Shown piece after piece: positions 29,768 through 38,854 of a stretch of DNA of 39,966 nucleotides; the first letter of the stretch is position 1, and each line of letters opens with the position of its first letter. The stretch comes from JBNJEL01 sp051745835 (GTDB lineage Bacteria > Bacillota > Halanaerobiia > Halobacteroidales > Acetohalobiaceae). The position numbers were made by a program, and so were the translations under genes. The notes below the pieces were generated by a model. That model did no database searches. It saw only the letters and a program-made list of their open reading frames with translations, and was not told the origin of the DNA. The DNA is taken from positions 1 through 39,966 of the forward strand of contig JBNJEL010000002.1 of assembly GCA_051745835.1 (NCBI GenBank), written 5' to 3'.

Positions 29768-31717
29768 CTAGATACGATCAAACTTCTTATCTAACTCCTG
29801 TTTACTAAAGTGAATAATAGTTGGTCTACCATGTGGACAGGTATGTTGATTTCCACACTCTTCTAACTGTTTAAGTAGTCTTTCCATCTCTCCTTGTTGT
29901 AATCTCTTACCTGCTTTGATTGCACTGCGACAGGAGATTAAGATAATTAATTCTTCTAAAAAAGCAGTTGGTTCTTTAACTTTTGATGTATCAAATAAAT
30001 TATCTATAATATCTAAGCAAACCTGTTTAGTATCTAGCTCCTTTAATAGATAAGGAACAGCTCTAATAATATAAGTCTGTCCGCCAAATGATTCAATCTC
30101 AAACCCTAAATTCTCTAATTCATCGCGATGTTCCTCTAATAGCTCAATTTCAGGGGTAGTTAGTTCTAATTTAATCGGCATCAATAGAGATTGAGTTCTA
30201 ACTTCAGCCTGCTTAAACTTAGTTAGTAGACGATCATAGAGTACACGTTCATGAGCCGCATGTTGATCAATAATATAAAAACCATCTTCACCTTGCGCTA
30301 GAATGTAAGTATTATGCACCTGACCCAGCGGTAAAAATGAAGATAATGATTTGCTGCTATCTGCAGTATCATATTCTGCTGCTTTCTCAAAGATATCAAC
30401 AGCTTGTTGGTTATCTTTTTTCGGTGTAACTGGTGAATCATAAATATCTTGAGTTGTAGTAGTTTGATTATTAGTGGAATTATCTTCATTTCTTTCAGTA
30501 TTACTTATTTTCTTTTTTGCATCTTTTGATGGTTCTATCTTATTTTGATTATTATCTTTTTTATTTTGTTTATTATTATTTTCAGACTCTTGTTCTTGAG
30601 GATCATCTTCATCAATTAAAGTTAAGTTTAACTCTCTTTGTTCTTCTTTCTGTTTAGTTTGATGCGTTGTTGATGTTGGCTGTGAGGAACTCTGTTGATC
30701 ATCTAATTCTACTTCAGGAATGAGATCACTTTTATTTAAAGCCTCCTTAACACCAGCTGTTACAACTTTAGCCACCTCTTTACCCCTGCTGAAATTAACT
30801 TCTAATTTAGTGGGGTGTACATTAACATCAACCAATACCGGGTTAAGCTTAATTGTTAAGGCAGTAATCGGATGTCTATCTTCACTTAATAAAGTATGAT
30901 AAGCTTCAGAAACAGCTGAACTTAATAGCCTACTTTTAATGTAACGGCGATTAATAAAGAATGATTGATGTTTGCGCGAAGCACGGCTAACGTTGGGTTT
31001 AGAAATATAACCGCTAATTTTCATATATTTAGCTTCATAATTGACCTTAATCATATTTTGAGCTACTTCTTTACCGTAAATACTTAAAATTGTATCTAAT
31101 AGATTACCATTTCCCGGACTATCTAAAAGCACCTTTTGATTATGCAATAATTTAAATGAAATTTCAGGATAAGCTAGAGCTAAGCGATTTACAATATCAC
31201 TAATTTGACTAATTTCAGTAGCAGTTGTCTTAAGGTACTTATACCTAACCGGAGTATTATAAAATAAGTTCTTAACTATGATGTTAGTTCCTTGTGAACA
31301 GCCAACACTTTTAACTTCCTTAATCTCGCTACCGGCTGCTTTTACTAATGTGCCTTCGAGTTCATTTTCAATTTTCGTTTTAATCTTCATTCGCGATACA
31401 GCAGCTATACTAGGCAGTGCTTCGCCGCGAAACCCTAAACTACGAATAGCAAATAGATCATTAGCTTTCGATATCTTACTAGTAGCATGACGTTCTAGGG
31501 CTAACTTAACATCTTCTCTGCTCATTCCCTCTCCATCATCAATCACTTGAATTGCTTCCTTACCGCCTTCGCTAATTCTAATCTCAATTCTTTCACTCTC
31601 AGCATCAATCGAATTCTCTACTAACTCTTTAACTACCGAAGCAGGTCGTTCAATCACTTCACCGGCTGCTATCTTATTAATTACCTCTTGGTCTAACTTT
31701 TGGATATGTTGAGCCAT
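29768..31717 (-). CDS. mutL: DNA mismatch repair protein MutL
   Basis: A 649-residue MutL. The GHKL ATPase domain shows IAAGEVIERPASVVKELVEN, IDDGEGM, ATSKI and SLGFRGEALPSIA. A Gln/Asn/Lys-rich linker lies between about 335 and 450. The C-terminal nuclease domain has DQHAAHERVLYDRL; the last residue of the usual DQHAxxExxxxE motif is Asp instead of Glu. SCRSAIKAGKRL and CPHGRPT are also present, as in nicking-competent MutL. AAGGAGTGAAGCAG precedes the ATG at 31717, and the signal lies within the last codons of mutS. Confidence 0.97.
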   Translation of the reverse strand: MAQHIQKLDQEVINKIAAGEVIERPASVVKELVENSIDAESERIEIRISEGGKEAIQVIDDGEGMSREDVKLALERHATSKISKANDLFAIRSLGFRGEALPSIAAVSRMKIKTKIENELEGTLVKAAGSEIKEVKSVGCSQGTNIIVKNLFYNTPVRYKYLKTTATEISQISDIVNRLALAYPEISFKLLHNQKVLLDSPGNGNLLDTILSIYGKEVAQNMIKVNYEAKYMKISGYISKPNVSRASRKHQSFFINRRYIKSRLLSSAVSEAYHTLLSEDRHPITALTIKLNPVLVDVNVHPTKLEVNFSRGKEVAKVVTAGVKEALNKSDLIPEVELDDQQSSSQPTSTTHQTKQKEEQRELNLTLIDEDDPQEQESENNNKQNKKDNNQNKIEPSKDAKKKISNTERNEDNSTNNQTTTTQDIYDSPVTPKKDNQQAVDIFEKAAEYDTADSSKSLSSFLPLGQVHNTYILAQGEDGFYIIDQHAAHERVLYDRLLTKFKQAEVRTQSLLMPIKLELTTPEIELLEEHRDELENLGFEIESFGGQTYIIRAVPYLLKELDTKQVCLDIIDNLFDTSKVKEPTAFLEELIILISCRSAIKAGKRLQQGEMERLLKQLEECGNQHTCPHGRPTIIHFSKQELDKKFDRI

Positions 31718-31722
31718 CTGCT

Positions 31723-34422
31723 TCACTCCTTATTTAGACTGGCTTGAGCTTCTTGCTGTAATTGATGAAGTTGATTCATTGCTTCTAAAGGCGTCATCGA
31801 CATAATATCTAACTGACTTAATTCTTGAAGTAATTCACTATTTTGAGAATTAAAGAGTGCTAATTGACCGGGCTGATTATCTTCTTTCTTGCTCTTTTCT
31901 GTCTGTCCTGCTTTATATGAATCATCAGAACTCTCTTCTACCTGTTGATTTTCGCTAGCAGATTGGTTATTAATTTGTTGGTAATTATCACTCTCTGATT
32001 CTAATCTAGTTAGGACTTCATTAGCGCGATTAACTACTTTACTAGGCACTCCTGCTCTCTTAGCCACTTCAATTCCGTAACTATCATTGGCTCGTCCCGG
32101 TAGAATCTGTCGTAGGAATGTAATCTCATTATTCTCCTCTTTGACAGCAACATTATAATTCTTAACCCCCGTTAATTCACCTTCTAATTCAGTTAATTCG
32201 TGATAGTGAGTAGCAAAGAGTGATTTAGCTCCAATCTTGCTGCGGTCACTAATGTACTCTGTAACTGCCCAAGCAATACTGAGACCATCATAAGTACTAG
32301 TTCCGCGTCCTACTTCATCTAAGATAATTAAACTATTCTGTGTAGCATTATTTAAGATATTGGCTACTTCATTCATCTCTACCATAAAAGTACTCTGTCC
32401 GGTAGTAAGATCATCAGAAGCTCCCACGCGGGTAAAAATACGATCTACAATTCCTATCTCAGCACTATCAGCCGGTAAGAAACTACCAATTTGAGCCATT
32501 AAAGTCATTAAAGCCACCTGACGCATATAGGTAGACTTACCGGACATATTAGGACCGGTAATAATCAAGAAGCGATCCTGGTCACAATCTAAATAAGTAT
32601 CATTAGGAACAAAGGTCTCCTCCGATAACATCTCCTCTACTACTGGATGGCGCCCTTCCTCTATTTTTATTACATCGCTAGCATTTACCTCTGGACGACA
32701 GTAATTATTATTGATTGCTACTTCAGCTAAGGAGATTAGAGCATCCAACTGGGCTATAATATTAGCTACCCTTTGAATCCGTTCTGTCTCTTCGCCAATT
32801 TTCTCTCTAACTTCGGTAAATAATTGATACTCTAATTCCACACTTTTCTCTTCAGCATTTAGTATCTTAGACTCCTTCTCTTTTAACTCCGGAGTAATAT
32901 AGCGTTCACTATTGGCTAAGGTCTGTTTACGTTCATAATTATCAGGAACTAAATCTAAGTTAGCTTTAGTTACTTCAATATAGTAACCATGAACTTTATT
33001 AAAACCGACTTTAAGCGATTTGATACCTGTACGTTCCTTCTCTTCTTTCTCTAAATTAGTAATCCAGTTCTTGCCAGCAGTCATTGCTTCTCGAAATTCA
33101 TCTAACTGTTCATCATAGCCTGTCTTAATAATCTCACCTTCAGTTACGGTAGTTGGCGGTTCTTCTTGAATTGACTGCTCAATTAATTCGCAAATATCAG
33201 TTAAGGTATCTAAATTTTCTTCTATTCTACTTAACTTAGTAGTAGAGAAGTTAGCTATTAGTTCTTTGATTGTTGGTAGATTAATAATTGAATTCTTTAA
33301 AGCAATTAAATCACGTGCATTGGCTGAACCATAGATTACCTTACTCATTAATCGTTCTAAGTCATAAACTTCTGCTAAATTTTCCTTCAACTCTTCTTTA
33401 ACCATAATATTATCTTTAATTTCGCCCACTGCATCTAATCGTTTATTAATCTGTTGCGGTTTTAAAAGCGGCTGTTCTAACCATTTCTGTAACTTTCTAC
33501 CGCCCATCGCGGTAACTGTATTATCTAGCACCCATAATAGACTTCCCTTAAAAGAGTGGTCTCTAATGGTTTTAGTTAATTCTAAATTACGCCTGGTATT
33601 AGCATCTAAGGTCATATAATCTTTGGTTGAATAGGTAGTTAACTGATTAAGATGGCTTAAGGTTCGCTTTTGAGTCTCAATTAAGAAGTCCAGTAAAGCT
33701 CCAGCTGAGGCAATGGCTGTTGTTAAGTTTTCACAGCCAAAACCTTCTAAAGAATTAACCTGAAAATGTTCCAATAATAGATCATAAGCACGATTATAAT
33801 TAAATCGCTCATCTATTTCATTAATAATTGGATCTAACTGTTCTTTAATATAATTAATTATCTGCGGCTGGTCATATAACTGAGGATCAATTAAACATTC
33901 TGCCGGATTAATCCGTGCTAACTCATCAATTAAGTTAGCTTCGGCTTCTGATGTGGTTAATTCAGTAGTAGAAAAATCTCCAGTAGAGATATCAACTGTA
34001 GAGATCCCAAACCCTTCTTTTCCAACAGTAATAGCTGTTAAGTAATTATTATGTTTATCATCTAGCAACTCATTATCGATTACAGTACCAGGAGTAATTA
34101 CTCGCACTACTTCACGTTTTACTAAGCCGCTAGTTTCACTCGGATCTTCGACCTGTTCGCAGATAGCTACTCGATATCCTTTATCGATTAAGTTAGCTAT
34201 ATAGGACTCCGCGGAATGATAAGGAATTCCTGCCATTGGAGTTTGATCACCTTTGCCCTTATTACGCGAAGTTAGAGTTAATTCTAACTCTTTAGCTGCT
34301 AACTTAGCATCATCAGAGAACATCTCATAAAAATCACCTAATCTAAATAATAAAATAGCATCATCATACTCATCTTTAATAGAAAAATATTGCTGCATCA
34401 TGGGAGTTAACTTCTTAGCCAT
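31723..34422 (-). CDS. mutS: DNA mismatch repair protein MutS
   Basis: An 899-residue MutS1. It begins LTPMMQQYFSIKDEYDDAIL with GDFYEMF in the mismatch-binding domain, where Phe and Glu contact the mispaired base. The core and clamp domains follow. The ATPase has Walker A ITGPNMSGKSTYMRQVA, then GQSTFMVEMNE, Walker B LIILDEVGRGTSTYDG and FATHYHEL. The C-terminal tail after about 800 is Gln/Ser-rich and ends with a helix likely to form tetramers. It recognises mismatches and recruits MutL, encoded immediately downstream. Confidence 0.98.
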   Translation of the reverse strand: MAKKLTPMMQQYFSIKDEYDDAILLFRLGDFYEMFSDDAKLAAKELELTLTSRNKGKGDQTPMAGIPYHSAESYIANLIDKGYRVAICEQVEDPSETSGLVKREVVRVITPGTVIDNELLDDKHNNYLTAITVGKEGFGISTVDISTGDFSTTELTTSEAEANLIDELARINPAECLIDPQLYDQPQIINYIKEQLDPIINEIDERFNYNRAYDLLLEHFQVNSLEGFGCENLTTAIASAGALLDFLIETQKRTLSHLNQLTTYSTKDYMTLDANTRRNLELTKTIRDHSFKGSLLWVLDNTVTAMGGRKLQKWLEQPLLKPQQINKRLDAVGEIKDNIMVKEELKENLAEVYDLERLMSKVIYGSANARDLIALKNSIINLPTIKELIANFSTTKLSRIEENLDTLTDICELIEQSIQEEPPTTVTEGEIIKTGYDEQLDEFREAMTAGKNWITNLEKEEKERTGIKSLKVGFNKVHGYYIEVTKANLDLVPDNYERKQTLANSERYITPELKEKESKILNAEEKSVELEYQLFTEVREKIGEETERIQRVANIIAQLDALISLAEVAINNNYCRPEVNASDVIKIEEGRHPVVEEMLSEETFVPNDTYLDCDQDRFLIITGPNMSGKSTYMRQVALMTLMAQIGSFLPADSAEIGIVDRIFTRVGASDDLTTGQSTFMVEMNEVANILNNATQNSLIILDEVGRGTSTYDGLSIAWAVTEYISDRSKIGAKSLFATHYHELTELEGELTGVKNYNVAVKEENNEITFLRQILPGRANDSYGIEVAKRAGVPSKVVNRANEVLTRLESESDNYQQINNQSASENQQVEESSDDSYKAGQTEKSKKEDNQPGQLALFNSQNSELLQELSQLDIMSMTPLEAMNQLHQLQQEAQASLNKE

Positions 34423-34519
34423 GCTAATTACCTCCTAACCCCTAACTATCTATCTGTTATTTCTAATATTTGAATTAATATTATATCATAATTAGTTTTA
34501 AAGTTAAAATATAATCATA

Positions 34520-34552
34520 CAGAAAAACCACAGGCATTAATGCCTGTGGTTT
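34520..34552 (-). terminator. Intrinsic terminator after ylbF/ymcA
   Basis: The perfect palindrome AAACCACAGGCATT/AATGCCTGTGGTTT (34525-34552) is followed on the minus strand by a T run to 34523. It separates this gene from mutS. Confidence 0.93.
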
Positions 34553-34577
34553 AAAATGCAATCTTATTAATTTAGTG

Positions 34578-34946
34578 TTAGCAACCAGAGCAACCTTCAG
34601 AACAGTCAGCGCCCTCTTTATTTCCTTGTAGTGCAGAAGAGATAACTTGATTAACAGTCTGCATTACTTTATTAAACTTCTGCTGAGATTCCATGAACTC
34701 TTTGATTTTATCATTTTGCTGCATCTTAGCTTGGATAGACTGAATCTCTTGCTGCTGCTCTTGAGTAACCTCTTGACCATTTTGCTGTGCCATTTGGATT
34801 CTCTGTTGAGCTGCTTGAAATTCATCTAATAATCCTTTAGCTTCTTCATCATTTTCTACAGCTTCTTCTGCGTCTTTCATTTCCTTAAATTCAGATGACT
34901 CTAAAATTTCTTCACTTAATTCTTCTGCTTTTTGAGTAATTGACAT
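34578..34946 (-). CDS. YlbF/YmcA (Ric) family protein with Cys-rich tail
   Basis: A 122-residue helical protein. The DUF964 fold is recognised from ITQKAEELSEEILESSEFK, EAKGLLDEFQAAQQRIQ and the Gln-rich coiled helices after it. The C-terminus ends GADCSEGCSGC. In B. subtilis, YlbF, YmcA and YaaT form the RicAFT complex, which binds 4Fe-4S clusters and promotes RNase Y mRNA processing and competence/biofilm/sporulation; the cysteines here would suit that. Position between miaB and mutS matches ymcA in Bacillus. GGAGGTG fits the ATG at 34946; the GTG at 34958 is part of the Shine-Dalgarno region. Confidence 0.85.
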   Translation of the reverse strand: MSITQKAEELSEEILESSEFKEMKDAEEAVENDEEAKGLLDEFQAAQQRIQMAQQNGQEVTQEQQQEIQSIQAKMQQNDKIKEFMESQQKFNKVMQTVNQVISSALQGNKEGADCSEGCSGC

Positions 34947-35018
34947 AAATAAATACACCTCCGAGTGTGATTACGCTATTAACCTTCTAAGAAGATTAAT
35001 ATCTTTAATTTTTACAAG

Positions 35019-36374
35019 TTAAGTAAGTAAATTTCCTTCTAACGTCCAACTCGACGCCTTGTTTATCTTAACATTTATCAGCTCGCCTGTCAAATCAGTA
35101 GTGGAATTAAAGACAACAATTTTATTAGTGCGGGTTCGACCCATCTGTTTAGTGGCATCATTCTTACTTTCACCCTCGCCTAAGACAGTTACTTCTTCTC
35201 CGACTAATTTTTGATTCTTTTCAGCGCTAATCTTACTTTGAACATCCATTAACTGCTGTAAGCGATTTTGTTTTATTTCTTCACTAATCTGTTCATCCAT
35301 CTTAGCTGCTGGTGTGCCGCTGCGTTGTGAGTACTTAAATGTATAAGCCATATCGAAGTTAACCTGCTTAACTAAATCTAAAGTCTTTGCAAAGTCAGCA
35401 TCTGTTTCTCCGGGGAAGCCAACTATAAAGTCTGTCGTAATTGCAGCTTGGGGCATGATTTTTCTAATTTTCTCAATTAATGTTAGGTAATCTTCTCGAG
35501 TATAGCCGCGGTTCATCTTCTTTAAAATACGATCACTTCCTGATTGAATCGGCAGATGGAAATGCTCACATACTTTATTACTAGCATCAATAGTCTTAAT
35601 TAATTTAGTAGTAAAATCACGCGGATGAGAGGTCATATAACGAATTCTCTCTATTCCTGTAATATTATCTAACTTGACTAATAAATCTGCAAAATCCATC
35701 TCTCGTTCTAAGTCATGGCCATAGGAATTAACATTCTGTCCTAACAGAGTTACTTCTTTAACTCCCTTAGCTGCTAAATCTTCTATTTCAGCTACGATAT
35801 CAGCTGGAGGTCTACTCTTTTCTCTACCGCGCACATAAGGAACGATACAGTAAGTACAGAAGTTATCACAACCGTAAATGATAGTAACCCATGCTTTATG
35901 ATCAGTTTCACGTCTGGTAGGTAGATCAGGAATTAGTCCATCTTTCTCTTCCCAGACATCAATTATCATCTCTGATTTTTCTTCAGCTTCTTCAAGCAAT
36001 TGAGGAAATTGGTGAATATTATGCGTACCAAAAACTAGATCAACATGCGGATGCTTTTCTTTTATCTCTTCTGCCATTCCTTCTTGCTGCATCATACAGC
36101 CGCAGATACCAATGATCAAATTAGGATTCTGGCGTTTATACTTCTTTAAGTATCCTACTTTACCATGTACTTTTACTTCTGCATTTTCGCGAATACAACA
36201 GGTATTTAAGATGATAATATCAGCTTCTGAAGTTTCATCTGTTGCTTGATAACCTTCTTTTTCTAATACTCCAGCTAACTTTTCGGAATCGTGTTCATTC
36301 ATTTGACAACCGTAGGTTTCTATTTTCATCAACTTTTTTTCTTTATTTTGTTTAGTATTATTAGTTTCGGTCAT
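35019..36374 (-). CDS. miaB: tRNA-2-methylthio-N6-dimethylallyladenosine synthase
   Basis: A 451-residue radical-SAM methylthiotransferase completing ms2i6A37 of tRNA, downstream of MiaA chemistry. The N-terminal UPF0004 domain has ETYGCQMNEHDSEK, LNTCCIRENAE and GICGCMMQQEG, supplying the three ligands of the auxiliary 4Fe-4S cluster. The radical-SAM motif is YGCDNFCTYCIVPYVRGRE (CxxxCxxC). A C-terminal TRAM domain follows about residue 385. The ATG at 36374 lies after AGGGAGTG. The leader carries a small CCCCACT/AGTAGGG hairpin (about 36397-36417) that may attenuate transcription. Confidence 0.97.
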   Translation of the reverse strand: MTETNNTKQNKEKKLMKIETYGCQMNEHDSEKLAGVLEKEGYQATDETSEADIIILNTCCIRENAEVKVHGKVGYLKKYKRQNPNLIIGICGCMMQQEGMAEEIKEKHPHVDLVFGTHNIHQFPQLLEEAEEKSEMIIDVWEEKDGLIPDLPTRRETDHKAWVTIIYGCDNFCTYCIVPYVRGREKSRPPADIVAEIEDLAAKGVKEVTLLGQNVNSYGHDLEREMDFADLLVKLDNITGIERIRYMTSHPRDFTTKLIKTIDASNKVCEHFHLPIQSGSDRILKKMNRGYTREDYLTLIEKIRKIMPQAAITTDFIVGFPGETDADFAKTLDLVKQVNFDMAYTFKYSQRSGTPAAKMDEQISEEIKQNRLQQLMDVQSKISAEKNQKLVGEEVTVLGEGESKNDATKQMGRTRTNKIVVFNSTTDLTGELINVKINKASSWTLEGNLLT

Positions 36375-36432
36375 TACTTTCACTCCCTATAAATAAGACC
36401 CTACTGCTTAAGTGGGGATTTTTCTCTACATT

Positions 36433-36461
36433 ATTATATAGCATAGCACTGACATAATCAA
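36433..36461 (-). promoter_or_regulatory. Sigma-A promoter of miaB
   Basis: On the minus strand, TTGATT (36461-36456), a 17-base spacer, TATAAT (36438-36433). Confidence 0.8.
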
Positions 36462-36482
36462 ATTATATATTCTATAGCAATA

Positions 36483-36511
36483 TTGTATTATTAATAACTT
36501 TTTACTATAAT
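36483..36511 (+). promoter_or_regulatory. Sigma-A promoter of the GNAT gene
   Basis: TTGTAT (36483-36488), a 17-base spacer, TATAAT (36506-36511). Confidence 0.7.
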
Positions 36512-36567
36512 GACACTAAACTTACTACTTAAAAATTATAATAATATTGATGAAAGGGTTGGGATAA

Positions 36568-36993
36568 ATGATAGCTAAACGCATTACAGATCCATCAGAG
36601 CTTAAAAGTGCTTTCAATATTAGAAGAAAGGTCTTTGTCGAAGAACAAGGCATTCCACTAGAAGATGAATTAGACAAATATGAAACTTCAGCTGAACATA
36701 TACTTGTATACTATAAAGATAAATCTGTTGGTACGGGAAGGTTAAGAATCATTGATGAGGTTGCAAAGTTAGAAAGAATCTGTGTTTTGGCTGACTATCG
36801 AAAGTGTGGTCTAGGAAAGATAGTCGTTCAAAATCTTGAAGAACTTGCTTATCAGAGAGGAATTTTAAAATTAAAGTTACATAGTCAGATACAAGCAGAA
36901 GAATTTTATCAGAAATTAGGTTATCATAAGGCATCACAAGTATTTATGGAAGATGGTATTCCTCATTTATTAATGGTAAAAGAACTAACTTAA
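36568..36993 (+). CDS. GNAT family N-acetyltransferase
   Basis: A 141-residue acetyltransferase. It starts with IRRKVFVEEQGIPLEDELD, typical of the ElaA/YjcF-like subgroup. The core has SVGTGRLR, then LERICVLADYRKCGLGKIVV, in which RKCGLGK occupies the acetyl-CoA pyrophosphate-binding position (usual RxxGxG/A). The end has AEEFYQKLGYHKAS. The substrate is unknown. It is the only plus-strand gene in the last 14 kb, flanked by miaB (divergent) and hslO (convergent). Confidence 0.9.
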   Translation: MIAKRITDPSELKSAFNIRRKVFVEEQGIPLEDELDKYETSAEHILVYYKDKSVGTGRLRIIDEVAKLERICVLADYRKCGLGKIVVQNLEELAYQRGILKLKLHSQIQAEEFYQKLGYHKASQVFMEDGIPHLLMVKELT

Positions 36994-37102
36994 CTAGGAG
37001 ATACCAGCTTTAACAGCAACTAAATCTGAGGATAAATTTTATAGTAATGATGAACCAATTAAAGAATTTACTAAAGAGAGTTCAAACTTTAATAATATCA
37101 AA

Positions 37103-37125
37103 CCCGCTACTAACTAAGTAGCGGG
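37103..37125 (-). terminator. Probable terminator of hslO
   Basis: CCCGCTACT (37103-37111) and AGTAGCGGG (37117-37125) form a perfect 9-bp stem. On the minus strand it is followed by TTTGATATTATT, a weak T tract. Confidence 0.75.
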
Positions 37126-37149
37126 ACTATCTGTTAGTAGTTATTAAAC

Positions 37150-38016
37150 TTAAGCAAATAACTCCTCTATTTCTTCTGCATTATAACTGTATACTTCCTT
37201 ACAGAAGTGACATTCAACTTCTAGTTCTCCCTCTTGTTCTATTATATCTTCTGCTTCTGATTGACCTAGATTAATTATCATTTTTTGAATCTGTTCTTTA
37301 CTACATTGACACTTATATTCGACTTCTTTTTGAGCTAGAGTTCTAAATTTAAACCCATCTAATACTTTCTCTAATAGGTTTTCTGGTTTAGCTCCCTGAC
37401 TAATTAATTCACTAACTGACTTTATCTTTGCTAAATTCTCTTCTAATTGTTCTATAGTCTCTTCACTAGCTTCCGGAAGTAGTTGAACTATAAAACCACC
37501 AGCTGCTTGGACAGATAAATCAGTATCAATTAATACTCCTAATCCAACCGATGAAGGTATCTGTTCTGATTGCGTAAAGTAATATGTAAGATCTTCTCCA
37601 ATTTCACCGGAAATCAGCGGTACACTACCTTCATAAGGTTCTTCTCCAGCAAATCTCTTATAAACATATAAATCTCCTTCTCCCACAACTTGAGCTACAT
37701 CTAACTTATTAGTTTGTTTAGTCATCAGTTTAACCTGTGGGTTACCAACATAACCTCTTACTTCTCCATAATGATTTGCTTCGGTAATTATCTTCTGTAA
37801 CGGTCCGTTACTAATAATTTTAATTCCAGTCTGTTCTCCAGTCTTAACCATAGAACCCATCATCAGATTAGCACTTAGTGTTCTACCTAATGCAGCAGTA
37901 GCTACTAGTGTAGTATTATGTGCCTCTTGGGCTTGTTGTACAACTTCTGTAGCATTAACTGCTAATGCTCTAACTTCTTTATTAGTTGTCATTACTCTAA
38001 TTAAATAATCTTCCAC
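37150..38016 (-). CDS. hslO: Redox-regulated chaperone Hsp33
   Basis: A 288-residue holdase chaperone activated by oxidative unfolding. The N-terminal domain shows ATAALGRTLSANLMMGSM and the typical GNPQVKL segment. The C-terminal zinc/redox switch has four cysteines: EYKCQCSKEQ (CxC) and ECHFCKEVY (CxxC). When reduced they bind zinc; oxidation forms disulfides and exposes client-binding surfaces. The GTG start is preceded by AGAGGTGAT. It is a single gene. Confidence 0.97.
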   Translation of the reverse strand: MEDYLIRVMTTNKEVRALAVNATEVVQQAQEAHNTTLVATAALGRTLSANLMMGSMVKTGEQTGIKIISNGPLQKIITEANHYGEVRGYVGNPQVKLMTKQTNKLDVAQVVGEGDLYVYKRFAGEEPYEGSVPLISGEIGEDLTYYFTQSEQIPSSVGLGVLIDTDLSVQAAGGFIVQLLPEASEETIEQLEENLAKIKSVSELISQGAKPENLLEKVLDGFKFRTLAQKEVEYKCQCSKEQIQKMIINLGQSEAEDIIEQEGELEVECHFCKEVYSYNAEEIEELFA

Positions 38017-38145
38017 TTTTAGATCACCTCTTAGCTTAAAATATTATCAATCTGCTATATAATATCTAATTTAGTGCTTAAATTCAATCATAAATAAATG
38101 TTAACCTAATTTTAACAATAATTTAATATTTTATTGATAATTAGC

Positions 38146-38154
38146 TGTTATAAT
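38146..38154 (+). promoter_or_regulatory. Extended -10 promoter in the hslO/DUF3793 gap
   Basis: TGT-TATAAT (38146-38154): a consensus -10 with the TG extension and no good -35 at 17 bases. Predicted start near 38161, reading rightward where no coding gene lies on this strand. Confidence 0.5.
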
Positions 38155-38160
38155 ATACTT

Positions 38161-38274
38161 GAAAATTAAACATCCTAACCTCTAATTATAATTTTTACCC
38201 ACAAGTTATAGTTAGTTTCATTTCACTTTCCTCGCTAAGAGACCTGCAGTTTAAAAACTGCAGGTCTCTTTTAA
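38161..38274 (+). ncRNA. Candidate small RNA (about 114 nt)
   Basis: This stretch lies between an extended -10 promoter and a strong plus-strand terminator and contains no convincing open frame or ribosome-binding site. Both flanking genes are on the minus strand, so the terminator has no upstream coding gene to serve. The 5' part is AT- and C-rich and unstructured, which could allow base-pairing with mRNAs. The genome encodes Hfq, consistent with trans-acting sRNAs. No known RNA family is recognised. Confidence 0.45.
38237..38274 (+). terminator. Strong intrinsic terminator, plus-strand oriented
   Basis: AAGAGACCTGCAGTTT (38237-38252) pairs perfectly with AAACTGCAGGTCTCTT (38255-38270), followed by TTTAATTT on the plus strand. 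On the minus strand the flank is AGCGAGG, with a poor T run, so it favours plus-strand transcription. Confidence 0.88.
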
Positions 38275-38275
38275 T

Positions 38276-38854
38276 TTATCTCATTATCTTTAGTATCTGT
38301 TGATAATCATAATTCAAGAGTAAATACTCCATCTTTATTTTAGCTAATTTAATAACATTATATATCTTATCAGATACTCTAGAATCACCATAAACTCGCC
38401 AACCTTTAATTTTAGTTAACTTTAATTGAGGTAATCCTATGAATCCTAATACATCTTTAAGCGGGTAACCTAAAAAAATCCCAATTTCTGGTGGTATAAC
38501 TCCTTTTTTAATCTGGGATATTAAATGATTTAAGTATGATTGTAAGCTGTATTTTAATGGGAAGTTTCGACTTAATAAGAAATTTAAATTTAGTTTAGTA
38601 GTTAAAGTGTTATTGAGTAAATCATGATTATAAAATAAGACTCTAAATCCTTGGTCTTTGTATCTAAAGATTCTATGTTTAATCTTAGTTAAGTTACTAA
38701 AATATTTTTTGATTTTAACTAATTTAGTAGTGCTATCGGTTCGATAATGAGGGATAGTAATTAATTCGGCAGGTTTAGCATCAAAAAATAGTGGACCTAG
38801 TTTACTTAATATATACTTAATATAATTATGATTTTGAGTTATTATAGCTTGCAT
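38276..38854 (-). CDS. DUF3793 family protein
   Basis: A 192-residue protein from the ATG at 38854. The best family marker is PPEIGIFLGYPLKDVLGFIG (about 137-156), characteristic of DUF3793, an uncharacterised Firmicutes family. The rest is basic and rich in Lys, Leu and Tyr, without membrane segment or signal peptide. Members often have a CNNCK-like pair near the C-terminus; here this is absent. AAGGAG (38877-38872) is 17 bases from the ATG but 8 bases from an in-frame ATA at 38863, so the true start may be non-AUG; a TTG at 38887 lacks a ribosome-binding site. Confidence 0.75.
   Translation of the reverse strand: MQAIITQNHNYIKYILSKLGPLFFDAKPAELITIPHYRTDSTTKLVKIKKYFSNLTKIKHRIFRYKDQGFRVLFYNHDLLNNTLTTKLNLNFLLSRNFPLKYSLQSYLNHLISQIKKGVIPPEIGIFLGYPLKDVLGFIGLPQLKLTKIKGWRVYGDSRVSDKIYNVIKLAKIKMEYLLLNYDYQQILKIMR

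Noticed and set aside
30298..30489. Minus-strand frame of 63 codons within mutL
   Set aside because: Out-of-frame shadow of the low-complexity MutL linker.
34647..34829. Leu-rich plus-strand frame inside the YlbF/YmcA gene
   Set aside because: Antisense of Gln/Glu-rich codons yields Leu-rich nonsense; not a membrane protein.
36998..37117. Open stretch of 39 codons between the GNAT gene and the hslO terminator that reads like a protein C-terminus
   Set aside because: No start codon, no ribosome-binding site and no recognisable family. It could be a gene remnant, but it is too short to claim.
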